From Harmonia axyridis (Eukaryota; Arthropoda; Insecta; Coleoptera; Coccinellidae): a stretch of 64,000 nucleotides of DNA. The DNA is taken from positions 30,728,501 to 30,792,500 of the forward strand of contig NC_059501.1 in assembly GCF_914767665.1 (NCBI RefSeq), given 5' to 3'. Positions 1-12,862 of the stretch are shown here, one piece after another. The notes below the pieces were generated by a model. It did not search any database. It worked only from the letters and a program-made list of their open reading frames with translations, and was not told the origin of the DNA. Position 1 is the first letter of the stretch. Each line of letters opens with the position of its first letter. Both the position numbers and the translations under genes were made by a program.

Positions 1-960
1 GCCAGGCCGTGTGCCATTGATCGAAACGAGTAATTGTTCGAGGAAGCAACGTCTGGAGAATACGGCTGGTTGGGTAGGACTTTCCATCTCAACTTTTCCA
101 AGTATGTCTTGGCCACTTTCGCAACATGGGGTCGAGCATTGACATGGTGTAGAATCACTATCATGTCTATCGTTGTATTGCGACCGTATTTCAATGCTCG
201 GCTCAAACACATTAATTGCGTTCGATAACGATCGCCTGAGATTGTTTCAGTCGGTTTTAACAACTTAACACTAACTAATACACTACGCCTAGCTGGTCCC
301 AGGGACCAGGGATTTGGTTGACGTGGAAGCATGGCCGGGATATCCCCATAATTTCTGCGCTTGGGATTGTCGTATTAAACCGTTTTTTTCTCTCCATTCA
401 CAATGCGATGAAGAAATCCCTTCCGTTTTTGCCTTGCTAGCAGCTGTTCACAAGCAAACAACTCATAAGACATTTAGTTTCCTTGTTTCTGAATCATTCC
501 CATGACTTTCAGGCATTTTGAAATGGCTTATTTTGCCAACTCTTGTTGCTTTTGACCCAAGTCTTGATCAAGTAATGCTTTCAATTCCTTATCTTCGAAA
601 ACCTTCTCTCTTCCACCGCCATGCTGGACTTCAACGTCAAAATCACCGTTCTTGAAGCGTTGAAACCACTCTTGGCACGTTTTTTCACTAATAGCTGCCT
701 CATTTAGAGCATTCGATGAGCCTCAGCCTCAGATTTCTTCATTTTGAAGTAGAAAATTTTAAACCTACCGAAAATGACAAGATTTTGACTCGTAAGCTGA
801 CATGTTTAATCTAGAATAACTGAATGATGCAGACACAAAACGACTAATATTTCGATGGAATTGTGTTAACAAATACCTGAGCTATTGTATGACATCGAGC
901 CATCTATTGCAAAACGGAGGAGGTAATGTTGTACACCTATACCTTCTATGGATGTCATAA
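1..960 (-). pseudogene. Degraded mariner transposon, cut by the window edge
   Basis: Read on the minus strand, this is a decayed mariner transposase. The N-terminal HTH region (about 560-750) has the mariner pattern around CQEWFQRFKNGDF and the following acidic stretch. The catalytic-core region around 180-440 has LLKPTETISGDRYRTQL and NARPHVAK, where the second catalytic Asp would normally lie just before NARPHVAK. The first catalytic motif, normally TGDEKW, reads NGEKK, so an essential Asp is gone. There are stops, frameshifts and an internal deletion near 290-320. The 5' untranslated end with a TTGTAC-type terminus lies near 900-950. A sister copy at 21165-21690 matches the part from about 470 to 950. 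The C-terminus lies beyond the left edge. Non-functional fossil. Confidence 0.85.
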
Positions 961-3900
961 TGATTCTGGTGGCTTTGTAATCTTACTAGTAGCTAGTAAA
1001 CCTGACTAGGTTGAAAGTGTATTTATATAATTACGTAATATGGCCTTATTTTAATCATAGGATATTCTTTATTAATATTCCATATTTCATGGTAGATAAA
1101 TGTTACACTAAGCTATTTTGAAACACGATGATATGTCTAGAGGTGAATGAATCTATAGCCTTTTTCAATTATACGTCCTATTTTCATGTCTTTGTTTAGA
1201 TACATTGTATTTTGCTGAATCTACTATTTTGCAGTTGGTGTCTACGATCACGCCTCATTTCACCATTAGATGAGATAATTTTATAAATAATCAGAGTTTT
1301 TGAGTATGTGATTTATTGAGTCAATAAGTCAATCAGTTTTGGAAAATTTTAGAAATATAGTTTGTACTGAATTAACGAACTAGTTTCAGTTCGATATAAC
1401 TCCTTCATTTTACCTAAATGAAACCATTTTTTTAAATTGTTCTTCAGTGCAAATTATATATGAAATAAACACTCGAGAACTCCTGACACTAATTCAATGC
1501 TTTGCGGGATATTTTTTCATCAATATCAATGATTATTTTCTGCAGTTGTTTTTTGAGTTTGTTAGAAATCTTCCGTCCGATAATAATTCAAGCCTAAACA
1601 GCATACGAAATTGCTGTAGTGAAAGGGAAACGACAGAATGTTTATGATGGTAATTATAAGCTACTTGATATTCTACCCTCAAACTTAATTAAATTTCGTC
1701 AAAATATCCCAGCAAACCCATTATGTCAAGGGATAGTTACAAATTTAATTCAGAGCAAATGGATGGAATGACCATATCAGGAATACCACCACCATTAGAG
1801 TTGGGAAACTTCATTTCCTAATGTCCAATAATAAGAACATCTCTGTTCGTACTTTATGGTCTTCCTAAATTACCCAATGAAAATGTTTTTCATTCTATAG
1901 ATATGTTAGATAGTTTAATTTGCTTCTGAATTTTCTATGATGAACAGAATTTTTTTTTTGTATACCTACACGATAACTTTCGTATCTGAGGACTAAAAAA
2001 CTTTCAGAAGTATTTCGGAGTATTTTCGCGTTCTAAATGTCGTGGTTAATTTTATTAATAGACTAAATTTGACAGAGGCTTCCCTAAATATGGCCGTTAG
2101 AAATTTTGTTTCAATTTCACTGTGAAAACTGCAGATTCGATTTAGATAGAAATTTTATGTGTGTAGACAGTAAATTCATGTTGATGGCATGAACAGAACC
2201 AGAGAAATCCATGAGTATAACGAAAAATAACAGCAAAAAAAAAATTCTTTCGAGTTATTGATATGAGAAATAACAATTTAAAGCTGATTATATCATCAAA
2301 ACCATAGAATGTTCAAATGTAAAGTGACTATAGAACCCATCATTTTCATTGTTTCTTCAGAAGTCAGAACCATCAAAAGTCAAGCAGAATATTAAAGGAT
2401 AAAAACCTAAAACTTCAGTGACTACTATTCCGATAAAGTCGAAACTTTGCGAATAGAATAGCAATTCCAATATTTTTTCGTGTTAACCAGCCAAATTCTG
2501 TAACTTTGAATCGAATAAGATGGTATGGATCGAGTAGAAATACACTCGTCGATTTCGAATCGTATAGAAATCGTATTCTGTAACTCGAGTCGATCACGAT
2601 ACTCGAAATATGTGATAGTAATCGAATAGAAATGATTTCTATAGCTAGACCCAGTAGAAACATTATTCTATGATCGTAATTCTCAGGGTAGCATGTTCTT
2701 CGTCAATTATTGTGGTCATTGGAATTGAAAAGATATTCGTTTTATTGGAATTGTTGTTAGATAAGAATTTTTATGGATATCAATTACGAATTACATTTGG
2801 CGATAGAAAAAGAACAGCAACTGTTCAAACGAGAACGTCGAGAGCTTGGGGATACCTACTAGTAATCGTTTCAAAGTAATATAAACAAAAATTAAAATGA
2901 AAAAACTCAAATTTTTGCAGTACGTTCACATTTTGAGAGGTATAGAAACGAATTAAAGAGTCTGTCCGCTAGCCTGACAGGAATTCTAAAATAGAATTTT
3001 GCAAATTGCAGTAGGTATCTCAAAAATTAACTACGAAATAAAAACGAAATTCCTAATATGAGTTGTAACGATTGTAATGGATCTGTAGTTTTCTTTTGGA
3101 ACGTCCTCACCCTAATAGTTATGAATTTCTGAACGCGGTCTTCTGATTGTGAAATAGTATGTTGAATGTTCAATGCATACACGTTCGAAATCTTGAGATA
3201 AAAATTATATTTTTGAGATTTTATACCCATTTTCGTTTCAAGGATATCCTACGAGCTACATCTGATTCATAGTGGAAAATTTGCCCGTTTTCATAAAACT
3301 TGTGTTATTACGTTTAGACGACAGTGTTAAGTATGGTGACCTCAGATATCACTTCTTTAATGCATTCCTTCAATCCATAACTCATCAAATAACATATTTG
3401 TTATAAATATGTAATAAAATTTGTGCCAAAAAAAAAACACATTTGTAGGAAAACCATACACTAGCGGTGACTGGTAGGTTTTGGAGAAATGTGAATTAAG
3501 AAAAAAATATTGTATACACAATTTGAATGATATATTCATTGATATTGTTAGATAATTACTACTGAGTAATTATGAACAAATATTATATACTGGTATTTCA
3601 CACTCAACAGAATAATATAAAAATTTCTGGTCTATACCTGGAGCAATTATTATTGTTGAAAGGTTCAATATGGTACATTCCTGATAGATGATGCTAGTTA
3701 TAACATATTATGAGGCTTAGAATGAAATATCAATCATTCCAACAGTTCACTCGCTAACACCAATCAATATATCGTTGTCGGCGCATCAAGCGTTTTTTTA
3801 TTTTCTACTATGTAGTTATTATAGGCATGAGTCGATTTCTCCTAGCGAAACTGAATATAGTTAACGCCTGAACTGCTGCAGCGTGATTCAAGCTTGTTTG

Positions 3901-4125
3901 AAAACATGAAGTACATCCAATCATAAAACGTCATTCAGGGCACGTCAGAGGGAAAATTGAAAATCATATATTAGACGCAAGATTGAAGCATAAGTGATTC
4001 CTTATAATAATTCATTTTATTTTTGGATTTCTCAATACTATTGAAAATTTGTCATTACAAAACTAAATTTCAATACCACTCTATAATGCTGATGTTTATT
4101 TTATCGATTTGAAAAATTGCTCCTC
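961..4125. other. No gene recognised
   Basis: AT-rich DNA with only short ORFs that resemble no family I know. Around 2500-2640 there are repeated TCGAATAGAAAT/TCGATT-like words, perhaps an eroded repeat. I see no coding signal, RNA gene or clear transposon end here. Confidence 0.4.
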
Positions 4126-4520
4126 TGACATACATTACATAAACATCGATGTTGAGAAAGTCTGATTTTGTTAGATTTTCTGAAAACTACAATTTATTAG
4201 CTGAGAAAATTCTAGTTATAGTTTTTTCAACAATTGATCACTTCTACTTCATTTTATTTTGCTATTACATACCGAATTGGGGGCCTATTTTATATGCTTC
4301 CGAGATATTTTTTTAGAAAGATACACACATTACATAAACATCGAAGTTTAGAAAGTCTGGTTGTGTTATTGAAAAATTTTCTAAAAATTACCATGTATTA
4401 GCTGAGAATATTCTAGTTATAGTTTTTTCAACAATTAATCACTTCTACTTTATTTCATTTTTGCTATTACATACCGCATTGAAGGCCTATTTCATATGCT
4501 TTTGAGAGATATGGTTGCTT
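4126..4520. repeat. Tandem duplication, two ~197-bp units
   Basis: Two adjacent copies in direct orientation begin at about 4128 and 4325 with ACATTACATAAACATCGA and end with the GCCTATTTTATATGCTT / GCCTATTTCATATGCTT words. They differ by scattered substitutions and small indels, so the duplication is not recent. No coding content. Confidence 0.75.
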
Positions 4521-4789
4521 GAACGACAGAAATATTCGAATAATTTGATGAGTCAGATCTTAAATTTTGAAGTTTTTTCCTGTTAAAGTGAAAAATCTCA
4601 ATGAGTGTGGCACATTGTTTTTTAGCTCCTTAAAAGCAGGCAAATCACATAATTCTTTTCTTCGATTTGTATCACTTATCGGTCAAGATTTATAAGTAAC
4701 TCATGTCGTTACTTAAATTAAAAAAAAGCTTTAATTCTTATATGAACCCATTGATTTCCTAATCCGAACACTGGATTTCATCCAGATCG

Positions 4790-5150
4790 TACTAGTAGAA
4801 CGTGAAATATCACCCAATCGAAATATCCCTTAGGAAACACCTCATGAGAATGGGTCTAACAGAAAACGACGAGTGCATATTCTGTGGAAAGGAGGAAGAA
4901 ACTCTGGATCAGCTGGTGACGGAATGCCTCGCCATCGCTAGCCAACGCAAAACCTGCCTTGGACACGAAACTTATAGAAGTGAGGAATTAGCCCCCTTGA
5001 AGTCATACCAGATATTGCAGTTCATTAGAACTCTGGAACTGGAAGCCGAGCTGTAGATCACGTTATGGAGAGAATCACTCTAATGGGGGACACAATAGAC
5101 CATTAGGTCGCAGTGAAATGAAACCTCCTTAATTAAATCTAAATCTAAAC
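4790..5150 (+). pseudogene. 3' end of a 5'-truncated non-LTR retrotransposon
   Basis: The 84-codon ORF from 4802 to 5056 resembles the extreme C-terminus of R1/Jockey-like reverse transcriptases: a short helical segment (LRKHLMRMGL) followed by a zinc-knuckle-like CIFCGKEEETLDQLVTEC. It is followed by a short 3' UTR containing ACAATAGACCATTAGGTCGCAGTG and a (TAAATC)n-like tail near 5132-5150. The abrupt start near 4790 fits 5' truncation at target-primed insertion. The upstream reverse transcriptase is absent, so the copy cannot move by itself. Confidence 0.7.
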
Positions 5151-6634
5151 ACCCCCTTAAAAACTCGGTACATATTTTAGACTCACCCTGTATATTTATC
5201 CCGTGTATGAAAAATAAAGATTTTGCTCCTTTAGCAGTCACTGACAAATATCCAATAGTTATTTTCATTTGAAAAATCGAATCGAACTATATGACATATT
5301 GTTGTAAGCACCGTGCACGTGAGCTGTCAAAATATAGAAGGGGACCGTCGGATACTCATAAAAAATTGCCGACAGAACGCAATTTAATGCACTATTTTCG
5401 AATTTTTCACGCCTTTACGGATTGCGGAAACGCATAATAGTAGAACGGAAGATTAGAGCGAATGCGAGGGGGAGATTTCTTTTTAGTGCGGCGGTATCGA
5501 CGATTTTTTTTACCATTCCTCGCCAGCTTAGAACGAAACAATTCATGGTCGATTTATCAAGATAAACGGAACTTTATTGAATTAAAATGCGATAATAGCG
5601 GCGGTCGAGGCATCGGTTCCATGGCGAAATTATGGGAAGGATCCGTTGTTTATTTTTCATTCAGATAGTGCTTTATCGTTTCCTTAGCGTGGTCGACCAT
5701 GGGGGTGAATTTTCAATCGGCAAGATTGGAAGGGTGTTTCGATGGCGTTGGAATTTATGTAATTCGAGGGATAGAAGGAGTGACAATCTGGGAAAATGCG
5801 TTTTGACCCCGATTTGGCAGATTTTTTTTTCAATGGGTGTTCCAAAATTTTTCACTATTTTGGTTAAGTGCTAAAATTTTAAATTTTTTTGTCGATGCAG
5901 TATCATTAGCCTTCATTGGAGTTACATTTCCAAATTGTTTGGAAATACACAGGGTGTACCAAAAAATTACCAATCACATGTTTTTTTCATAAAACATGGA
6001 CACAATCAGAAAAATAAAATTCACAAAATTAATTTCTCTAAACCTCAATACAATACGTTCATGAAATCAAAAATATTTATAATCTTGAATTATTCCATAT
6101 AGGTACATTATTTTCTACCGAAAAATCCATATTTTTATAGTTTCGGTCTTTCGGAGTTATCAGTTTTTCCGACAAGTCTAATCCATAAATTTCAACAGTC
6201 GAAAATCGGAATTCATATCAAATTACTGGTCTCAAAACCTCACAAGGTCGTTTAATATACAGGGTGTTTTCCCATTGACTTGATACTCTATTATTGTTAA
6301 TCGCTGAAATTCTTTTTCGATACCGTATAATTAGCCTCCATTAGACGTTAGAGCTACATTCTCAAATTATTTGGAAATACACAGAGTGTAGCTAAAAGTG
6401 TAAATGAAAAAATATATGTTTTTCCACCCTGTTTTCATTGACTTTTCAGATTGTATGGAATATAGACAAAATTTTAGTCCATATTCCATAAACTAACACA
6501 TGTTTGAAACTTGCCGTTTTGAAGTATTTTTCATGAATTGGAAAGACTTAATAACTTAGAAATAAATGAATTCATATGTTTTTTTTTCAAAATAAATACT
6601 TAAAGGACGTAGGTAAGTACTGATTTTTTGATAA
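5151..6634. repeat. Repeat-rich stretch with CAGGGTGT words and a direct repeat
   Basis: No gene recognised. Two copies of an ~80-bp block occur in direct orientation at about 5885-5965 and 6310-6395, both ending in TTTGGAAATACACAG(G/A)GTGTA. Another CAGGGTGT word lies near 6261. These resemble the ends of the CAGGG foldback elements elsewhere in the window. The block 5330-5860 is richer in CpG and has overlapping short ORFs on both strands that look non-coding. Confidence 0.5.
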
Positions 6635-7307
6635 TCATTGAGGTCTCTACTTGTTGATCAGAATGAGATGATTAATTGATGAATTTGGTCTTAAGGCTAA
6701 CAGAGCCCTAACGATTTCGATCCGTAATAATAATAAAAATGACATCGATAACTTCACGAATTTCATCTTGAAGGTCTTGTGGAATATTGGCATATACCTC
6801 ACCTTCCACGTGACCCCAAGGAAAAATGTCCAAAGGTTCAATGTTAAACCTTATACTCCGATCCATAAATAACTCATTAAAATGTAAATATCTAGCTGAT
6901 TCCAAATGGCACAACCTATATTTTATACCTAATAAAAACATTTGTTAGTTGAAGGCCTCGGTGCCAGTTTTGTTCAACTGATTTGAGGTCTGAAATAAAT
7001 GATGAAAAAAAAAATACAGGGTAGGCCATTTGGAATGAGCCCGATATTAAGGTTTGAATGAGATATTTATGGATCGGAGTATGAGGTTTACCATTGATCC
7101 TTCGGACATTCTTCTTTGGGGCCACGTGGTAGGTGAGGTATATGCCAATATTCCACAAGACCTTTGAGATGGAATTTGTGAAGTTATTCATGTAATTATT
7201 ATTATTACTGAATGAAATTCGTTGGGGCTCTGTTAGCCTTACGGGAACTGCGACCAAATTCATCAATTATTCGTCTTACTCTGAACAACCAGTAGAGTTC
7301 TCAATGA
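6635..7307. mobile_element. Inside-out foldback with two DUF4817-type transposase C-termini
   Basis: Arms of roughly 300 bp (about 6635-6930 and 7010-7307) are inverted copies of each other. Each encodes the same degraded transposase C-terminus. The minus copy reads LDIFPWGHVEGEVYANIPQ and the plus copy SDILLWGHVVGEVYANIPQ, matching the (D)FFLWG...VY..P motif of Tc1/DUF4817-type insect transposases. The last catalytic residue precedes FLWG in this family. An ATACAGGGTAGGCCATTTGG terminus sits near the centre (7012-7033) and its decayed partner near 6905-6930. The element ends therefore face inward, unlike a normal TIR element. Both copies contain stops. Confidence 0.65.
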
Positions 7308-7359
7308 TTGACTACAAAATTGATATTTTGTTCTTAACCCTACCTATTCATACCAACCT

Positions 7360-8115
7360 TAGGAGACCGTCGATACTGTTAATGATGCCGACGACAGAAT
7401 CCTCACTTCGTGAGTATCCAAAACCGACTTATGAGCTGTTCTTAAGCCAGCCAACTCCAGACATTTGCATACGGCGACTGTTTCTATCTCCTTTCCACAG
7501 AGCCTGCAAATCTCATCTAATGACTTACCTATGCAGTACAAAGATTATTTGCGTCGATAGTGTCCTGCGAGCAGCCCCACCATCACCCGAAGCTCAGCTC
7601 CTTATAGCTTCAGGAACTTTCTGGTAAAGGTCAGTGCAAGTACAACCAATTTCTTTACCTGAGCAAGTTCAGGAGTTTTTTTACTGCCCCACTCCCACTT
7701 TTGGACGGCGGCTCTATATTTTTCTTTACCAAGTCCTCAGTTACGCTCAGGACCAACAAGTATTAACCTTGAAACTCTTTTCGCAAGTTCATCGGCTTTT
7801 TCGTTTCCTTCAATACCACAATGCCCCGCTTTCTATAGTAGTGTAGCTTTATTGCCTCTGGGCAGTTGCTTTATAGTATTACGGCACTCTTATGTCAGCA
7901 GAGACCACTAGATATATGATTCCCGGGACTTCAGCTTAGCCTGACTGTCCCTTTGAAGTTTCTTTTGAGACATTCTTGAGCGCAAGGTATAAAAATTTAG
8001 TGTATCGGTTTGCAAGATAGAGAGCTCACTACCCAGAGATCTAGAGATCCTTGTTTTAGGCCCATAAACCCCAACACCAATCATTCTCTCTGATTTTGAT
8101 CCATCGGTATACCGT
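7360..8115 (-). pseudogene. RNase H region of an R1/LOA/Jockey-like retrotransposon
   Basis: On the minus strand, broken frames give the landmarks of a retroelement RNase H. YTDGSK near 8110 carries the first catalytic Asp. SLGSELSILQTD follows, with TD where TE is usual. HCGIEGNEKADELAK (around 7760-7815) is the canonical HxGxxGNExAD motif. The end, near 7360-7540, has the zinc-knuckle-like CRLCGKEIETVAVCKC. Stops and at least two frameshifts separate these. The reverse transcriptase that should lie upstream (above 8115) is missing. This is a different insertion from the one at 4790. Confidence 0.75.
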
Positions 8116-9311
8116 ATAGAGGACGATGTCCAAGTGATTCACGTTCGATACTAGTTATCTTATGGAATTCGAATTCTGTTTGAATGCAGTATTCGAATCA
8201 GAACATAATCAACACAATGAATTTTTCAATTTTGGCGAATGAATTATAATCTAAAATCCAATTTTCATCGAATCGAATCGAATCAAAATCACGAAACTCA
8301 GCCGCCATATTGGAGCCACCACTTAGTTTCTCCTCTAAAAAACATTTCATAATGCATTGCCACCGAAGATATGTCAAACTGCCAAATTTCGAGTCAATCA
8401 CAACTAAAAGTGGAAACCCATTCAGTTGGAAAACTTGACATAACATACAAACATTGCAATTTGCAAGTTGAATAAAGTCTTATAAATATAGTGCTTTTTT
8501 TAAAGGTAGCGCAAATAAATATAACCATTTGAACATTCTTCCCTGATCTCTCCATTCTTAATGCATTCTCCTATCTTGAAAATCAATAGTACTGCATTAT
8601 GAAACCTACCACGAAACTAAGCATTAAGTCTCGCATTAAGTACACATTTCTGTGTCAAGTGCGAGAATGAATGCTCTCGAAGTCTCTCGTCTTTCAAGGA
8701 ATGCCATATTTCGCTCGCAGGCCACCGAAATATCATTGCGAGTAAGCCGGCCGAACGAACGGAAAATTGAATTCACTTATTCATTTCGAGTTGAATTACG
8801 TTCTTTCAAACTGGCTCTCTCTGTACATTGCGATGATTCCGCGGGGCAAAAAATTTAATAAAGACGGGGTTAGTGAGTATGCACGAGCAGATTTCGAGTC
8901 TTGATGGAATTCCTACAATTTCAGATATTATAACTACATTATAACATCGCCCAGACTGGTGAAATAATATACTGAGCGACGTCAAAATAAGACTATCTTA
9001 TGATCTACTCGAAGAAGTTATCACATAATTCTCCGTACGTCCACACTTCATCAGAAAAATAACTCGATTCATATTTCTTTTAACAACCTATTTTACGGAA
9101 TGTTTTAGTTTTTTTTAGGTTCAGTTGATGTATCAGAAATTTATCGAATCAAAGCCAGTGAAAAAACCGATTCTATTGCATTAGTGTTAAAGCTTTTATT
9201 ATTTGGTCGTTACTTGTTGGAAATCCGTTTGATTGATATCAAATACGAGGAATTCGTATTTCCACTATTTTATTAGGTAAATAACTAGTACGCCAGCAGA
9301 TCAACCTTGTA

Positions 9312-9379
9312 GGTAGATCCACATTGCCGGTAGATCCACATTGCCGATAGATCCACATTGCCGAAAGATCCACATTGGG
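9312..9379. repeat. 17-bp tandem repeat, four copies
   Basis: Four adjacent copies of GGTAGATCCACATTGCC. The third and fourth are diverged at positions 2-3 and at the end. A fifth, weaker relative (TTGGATCCATAATGCC) follows. Simple minisatellite with no visible function. Confidence 0.9.
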
Positions 9380-9750
9380 TTTGGATCCATAATGCCAAAA
9401 TCCATGGATTCAGTGCCTATAAATGACATAATAATATCAAATCTCATATATCTCTTCTCCCACGTCTAATTGATACTCGATAATCGTCCAACCTGTATAA
9501 TCATTAATCAAAGTATTTTTTTGAAAAAATTATGCAACTTAAGTGAAGCCAGATAATGTTTGTCAATTTTTCCAATTTTCAGATAAACATGATGTCTTCA
9601 ACATACATTCATGTATTGTTCTACCTACGAATTAAGATGAATTACTTCAAATAAACATTTTGGTTTCAATATTTGGTCGTTTATTATATTTTTTTTAGAA
9701 ACTTCTATACTTTTATTTTTATATATTTGGTTGTTTTACTCGTACCAATG

Positions 9751-9782
9751 AAATAGATGCCTATAATGATAGGCATCTATTT
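9751..9782. repeat. Perfect 13-bp hairpin
   Basis: AAATAGATGCCTA and its exact reverse complement flank a 6-nt loop. The stem is AT-rich. It could be a remnant of a palindromic repeat; nothing suggests a terminator or microRNA. Confidence 0.6.
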
Positions 9783-10599
9783 TAGGCATTATGTTAAAGA
9801 TAAATTTTCTTTGCATAAAATTATGGCGTAAAGTGGTTTGGTTAAACTACCAAATATTTGAAAATCAAAGTATACCATCACATCGTCAATGTTTTCGAGT
9901 CGCATCCTTAGCCGATATCTGGTCACCAGACAAGATAAAAAATTTATATATGTAATATAATTCAATATTCAATGTGAAAAATTATTTTAAAGAACCTACA
10001 GCCAACACCCCCTTCCATGGTGTCGCCTAATTCGTTCGATGTTCAGCCTTCCACACCACCCCCCCTCTAAAATCAAATCCTGGCTGCCAATTGTTTGGTG
10101 AACGGAAATAGAAGTAAATAGCTTCGAAGATAATGGTTCTTGGTAACTTTTTCCAAGAATGAACTACTGAGCTCCAATACTTCTTGGTCACTTTGTAATA
10201 TGCTTTACATAGTTGAAAAATAGTTATTTATAATACAAGTGCAAAAGGCATTGATATTGTTTCACTAGTTCAAAATTCAAAATAGAGCTACGAAAAGGCG
10301 ATTTTATGATTAAACGATAGGTAGTCAGAGCCTTCAGTACGAGTATTACACATCAGTTTTTCTATAATTCACTGAATTTTCATTGAAATTTGACAGATAA
10401 TAGATCAATCCGTGATAGGACAGTTCAGAGTACCAACATATAATGATGAAATATAATCATGAAATCTGTGGGAATCTGAGATATTCTCGCACAATTTTTC
10501 TCTATAAGATATGGCAGAATGAATAGATTAGCCACATAATTAGATAAGTGATATTTACAACTCAACAGCAAGCACGCAGTAAAGGAAATCACTTCTCGC

Positions 10600-10690
10600 C
10601 CTATCTAGAACTTCTTCTTCTTCTTCTTCATACGTTAGGACAAAGTCCTGTGTTTTCTACAATATTCCTCATTCCTGGGATGCAGAGGTC
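10600..10690 (-). repeat. 3' end of a (GAA)n-tailed retroelement
   Basis: Read on the minus strand, a segment ending ACAGGACTTTGTCCTAACG runs into a (GAA)6 tail (plus strand CTTCTTCTTC from about 10609). Trinucleotide GAA tails mark the 3' ends of an RTE/SINE-like family found several times here (11809, 44783, 53787). The upstream limit is not visible. Confidence 0.45.
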
Positions 10691-11808
10691 CAACTATCTA
10701 GAACTTAAAAACCAAAATCCATCCATATGCTGTTCAGACCAGTCCTACACTACTAAACTATCAAACGTCCCATTTTCCAGAATCCTTAACCTCCATAGCT
10801 TCATATACAGCACACTTACTCCAAGAAGTTGCCAAGGGGACATTTTTCCGAATGAATAATTGCATAATCTAGTCCCACTCATAAATCATCTGAGATTCAG
10901 TGCGATAGCATCCTTTCGAACAAAAGAGAACAGGAGCCCAAGGTCAAGGATGAAGAGATAATCGTGTTGGGATTTCCCGTCGACCAACTCCAGCCGCCCC
11001 ATATAAATAGAAAAGGAGTTTTTTGACACCCGCCCCTCGCAGAATATACTGCAGCATTTATCTCTCCCGCAGAATGTGGTCGCACAGCGCTAAATTTCAA
11101 GGGGGTGAGATATTTGGAAAAGTGACTAGCATCATCGTGCGAGTCTTTAAACGGGCAGTGGCTGCTCGAGTCAGATCCTCGGGGGGGCCATTCTGCCCCA
11201 TGACAGTTATTATATCGTGGGGCGGCCTCGTTATCAGGAACAATCGCCGTGGGGCCACGTTTTCTTGACCTGAATGTGCGCTCGGCTTCACCCTACCACG
11301 AAATGGATTAAAGTGGATTCTACGGATGATATTGTTTGTTATATATTTTCGCGTTATATACAACATCAAGCTGGGAAGTAGAAAATGAAAGGAAGTGTTA
11401 TGACTTTCCTAAATGGCCAATTTTGCTGGACCAAAATCTCTCCCGTGGTGCCTGGAGATGAACTGATTTTATTTCTGGCGTAGGTATGGGACTTTTCTTC
11501 GAGGAAATGAGTTGGTAGTCTTCCTAGTTTTTGAGGATATGCGATCAGCAAGATTTTTTAAAATCCGTAGACAGTCAGCTAAAAATGAAACTTAATGCAA
11601 TGTTTGTCTAAGTTCTGCAGATAAGAATGAAATTCTAGAGTCTGTTGGAACGCACAATCTCGCCGATAAAGGTTTTAAGAAATCTAATGATTTCGAAAGA
11701 AATACTACAATCCCAAAACAAATGTTCTTCTCGGATTGTTCTTTTCATATGCAGAATGTCGAACGACGTTATCTCTACTGAGAATGCACACGGACCGATG
11801 TTAAGTCA

Positions 11809-11880
11809 ATCTTCTTCTTCAAGTGCTGTCTTCTTGCGAAGATTGCCGATGACTTCTGAAAATCTGTGCCTTTCTTATCA
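11809..11880 (-). repeat. 3' end of a (GAA)n-tailed retroelement
   Basis: On the minus strand, ATCGGCAATCTTCGCAAGAA leads to GCACTTGAAGAAGAAG. The same layout recurs near 44783-44840 (ATTGCCAACATTCGG...TACTTGAAGAAGAAG). The two are diverged members of one SINE or RTE-derived 3' end. Only the terminal ~70 bp is recognisable. Confidence 0.5.
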
Positions 11881-12862
11881 GTGAATGAAAATCAGCGATT
11901 GTCAGTCAACAAATAGTCAAGTCATGGTAACCGGCAAGTGCCGCAAACTAGATAAAAATAAACCCAAAGGAGCGCAATATTGTTTCCACATTTTGACAGA
12001 TTCATTTGTCTTCGTCCTGCAATTTGGAAATCATTAAAAATATTATTTTAAATGCCGACACCATGTCGGTACTGGAAAATGATCAATGATGAAAAGGTAC
12101 GTCTAAGATTAACTCAGTGCACTGATCTTTTAGGGATGTGCCTCTGAAAAAGAGTAGAACAGTACTCAGTTTTGAAAAGCTTATAGACAAAACAGTGATA
12201 GTGTAACTACATACATTATCAAAAGTCTTGGCCCCCCTATAAACTCTCAATTTGTTTAATGTAACATGACATTTTTTTGTGTGTGGAATCTTCACTATCT
12301 TATCACTTGAATGAAAACAATAAACCAGCAAACAATGTTTCTTGTTTGGGAGGATACAGGTGTAATATAAGTTAATCAGTTCTCAGCGAATAACGAGTGT
12401 TGTAATATTGAGAATATACCGTGGAAAATGCCGGAACATCTTATTTCTCAGTTTGACCAAGCAAGAATAGTAGACCTCAATCAAGAAGCTCTGTCGAACC
12501 ACCAGATTGCGCAACGTTTGAATAGTCCACGGACTTCAGTAAGCCGCATAGTGGCCCTTTTCCTGAAAACCATCAGTGTTGCCCGGAAATAGGTGCCTGG
12601 TCGAGCCAGAGCACTAGCAAAGGAAATATCGCAAATTTTATTCGAAGGAATCGAACGGTATCCGTAACAGCCCTTCGAATTTATTTTTTGAGGACCTTTA
12701 GACGGGTAATCTCAACCAGTACCTTAAGGAGATGGTTGTGTTCCTCGAATTTAAGGGCAAGAAGACCTTTAAGATCACCCTGGCTATCACCTGGACATAG
12801 CTACCCGTCGACAATGAGCAGAACACTACCAAGATTGGCTCTTACAACAATGGGCAACGTAC

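Larger units (their letters stand above)
8116..12209. other. No gene recognised; scattered GC-richer islands
   Basis: Long gene-poor stretch. The block 8600-8870 and the block 10980-11300 are richer in GC and CpG. The latter contains an ATATAAATA word near 11002 and could be regulatory DNA of an unseen host gene, though nothing proves it. Near 8300 the minus strand holds a CCAATATGGCGGC word that looks like a YY1/Pho-type site. Short repeats inside are listed separately. Confidence 0.35.

Noticed and set aside
6916..7266. A 116-codon minus-strand gene
   Set aside because: It is the antisense shadow of the plus-strand transposase remnant in the right arm of the foldback; the motif WGHVVGEVYANIPQ is on the plus strand.
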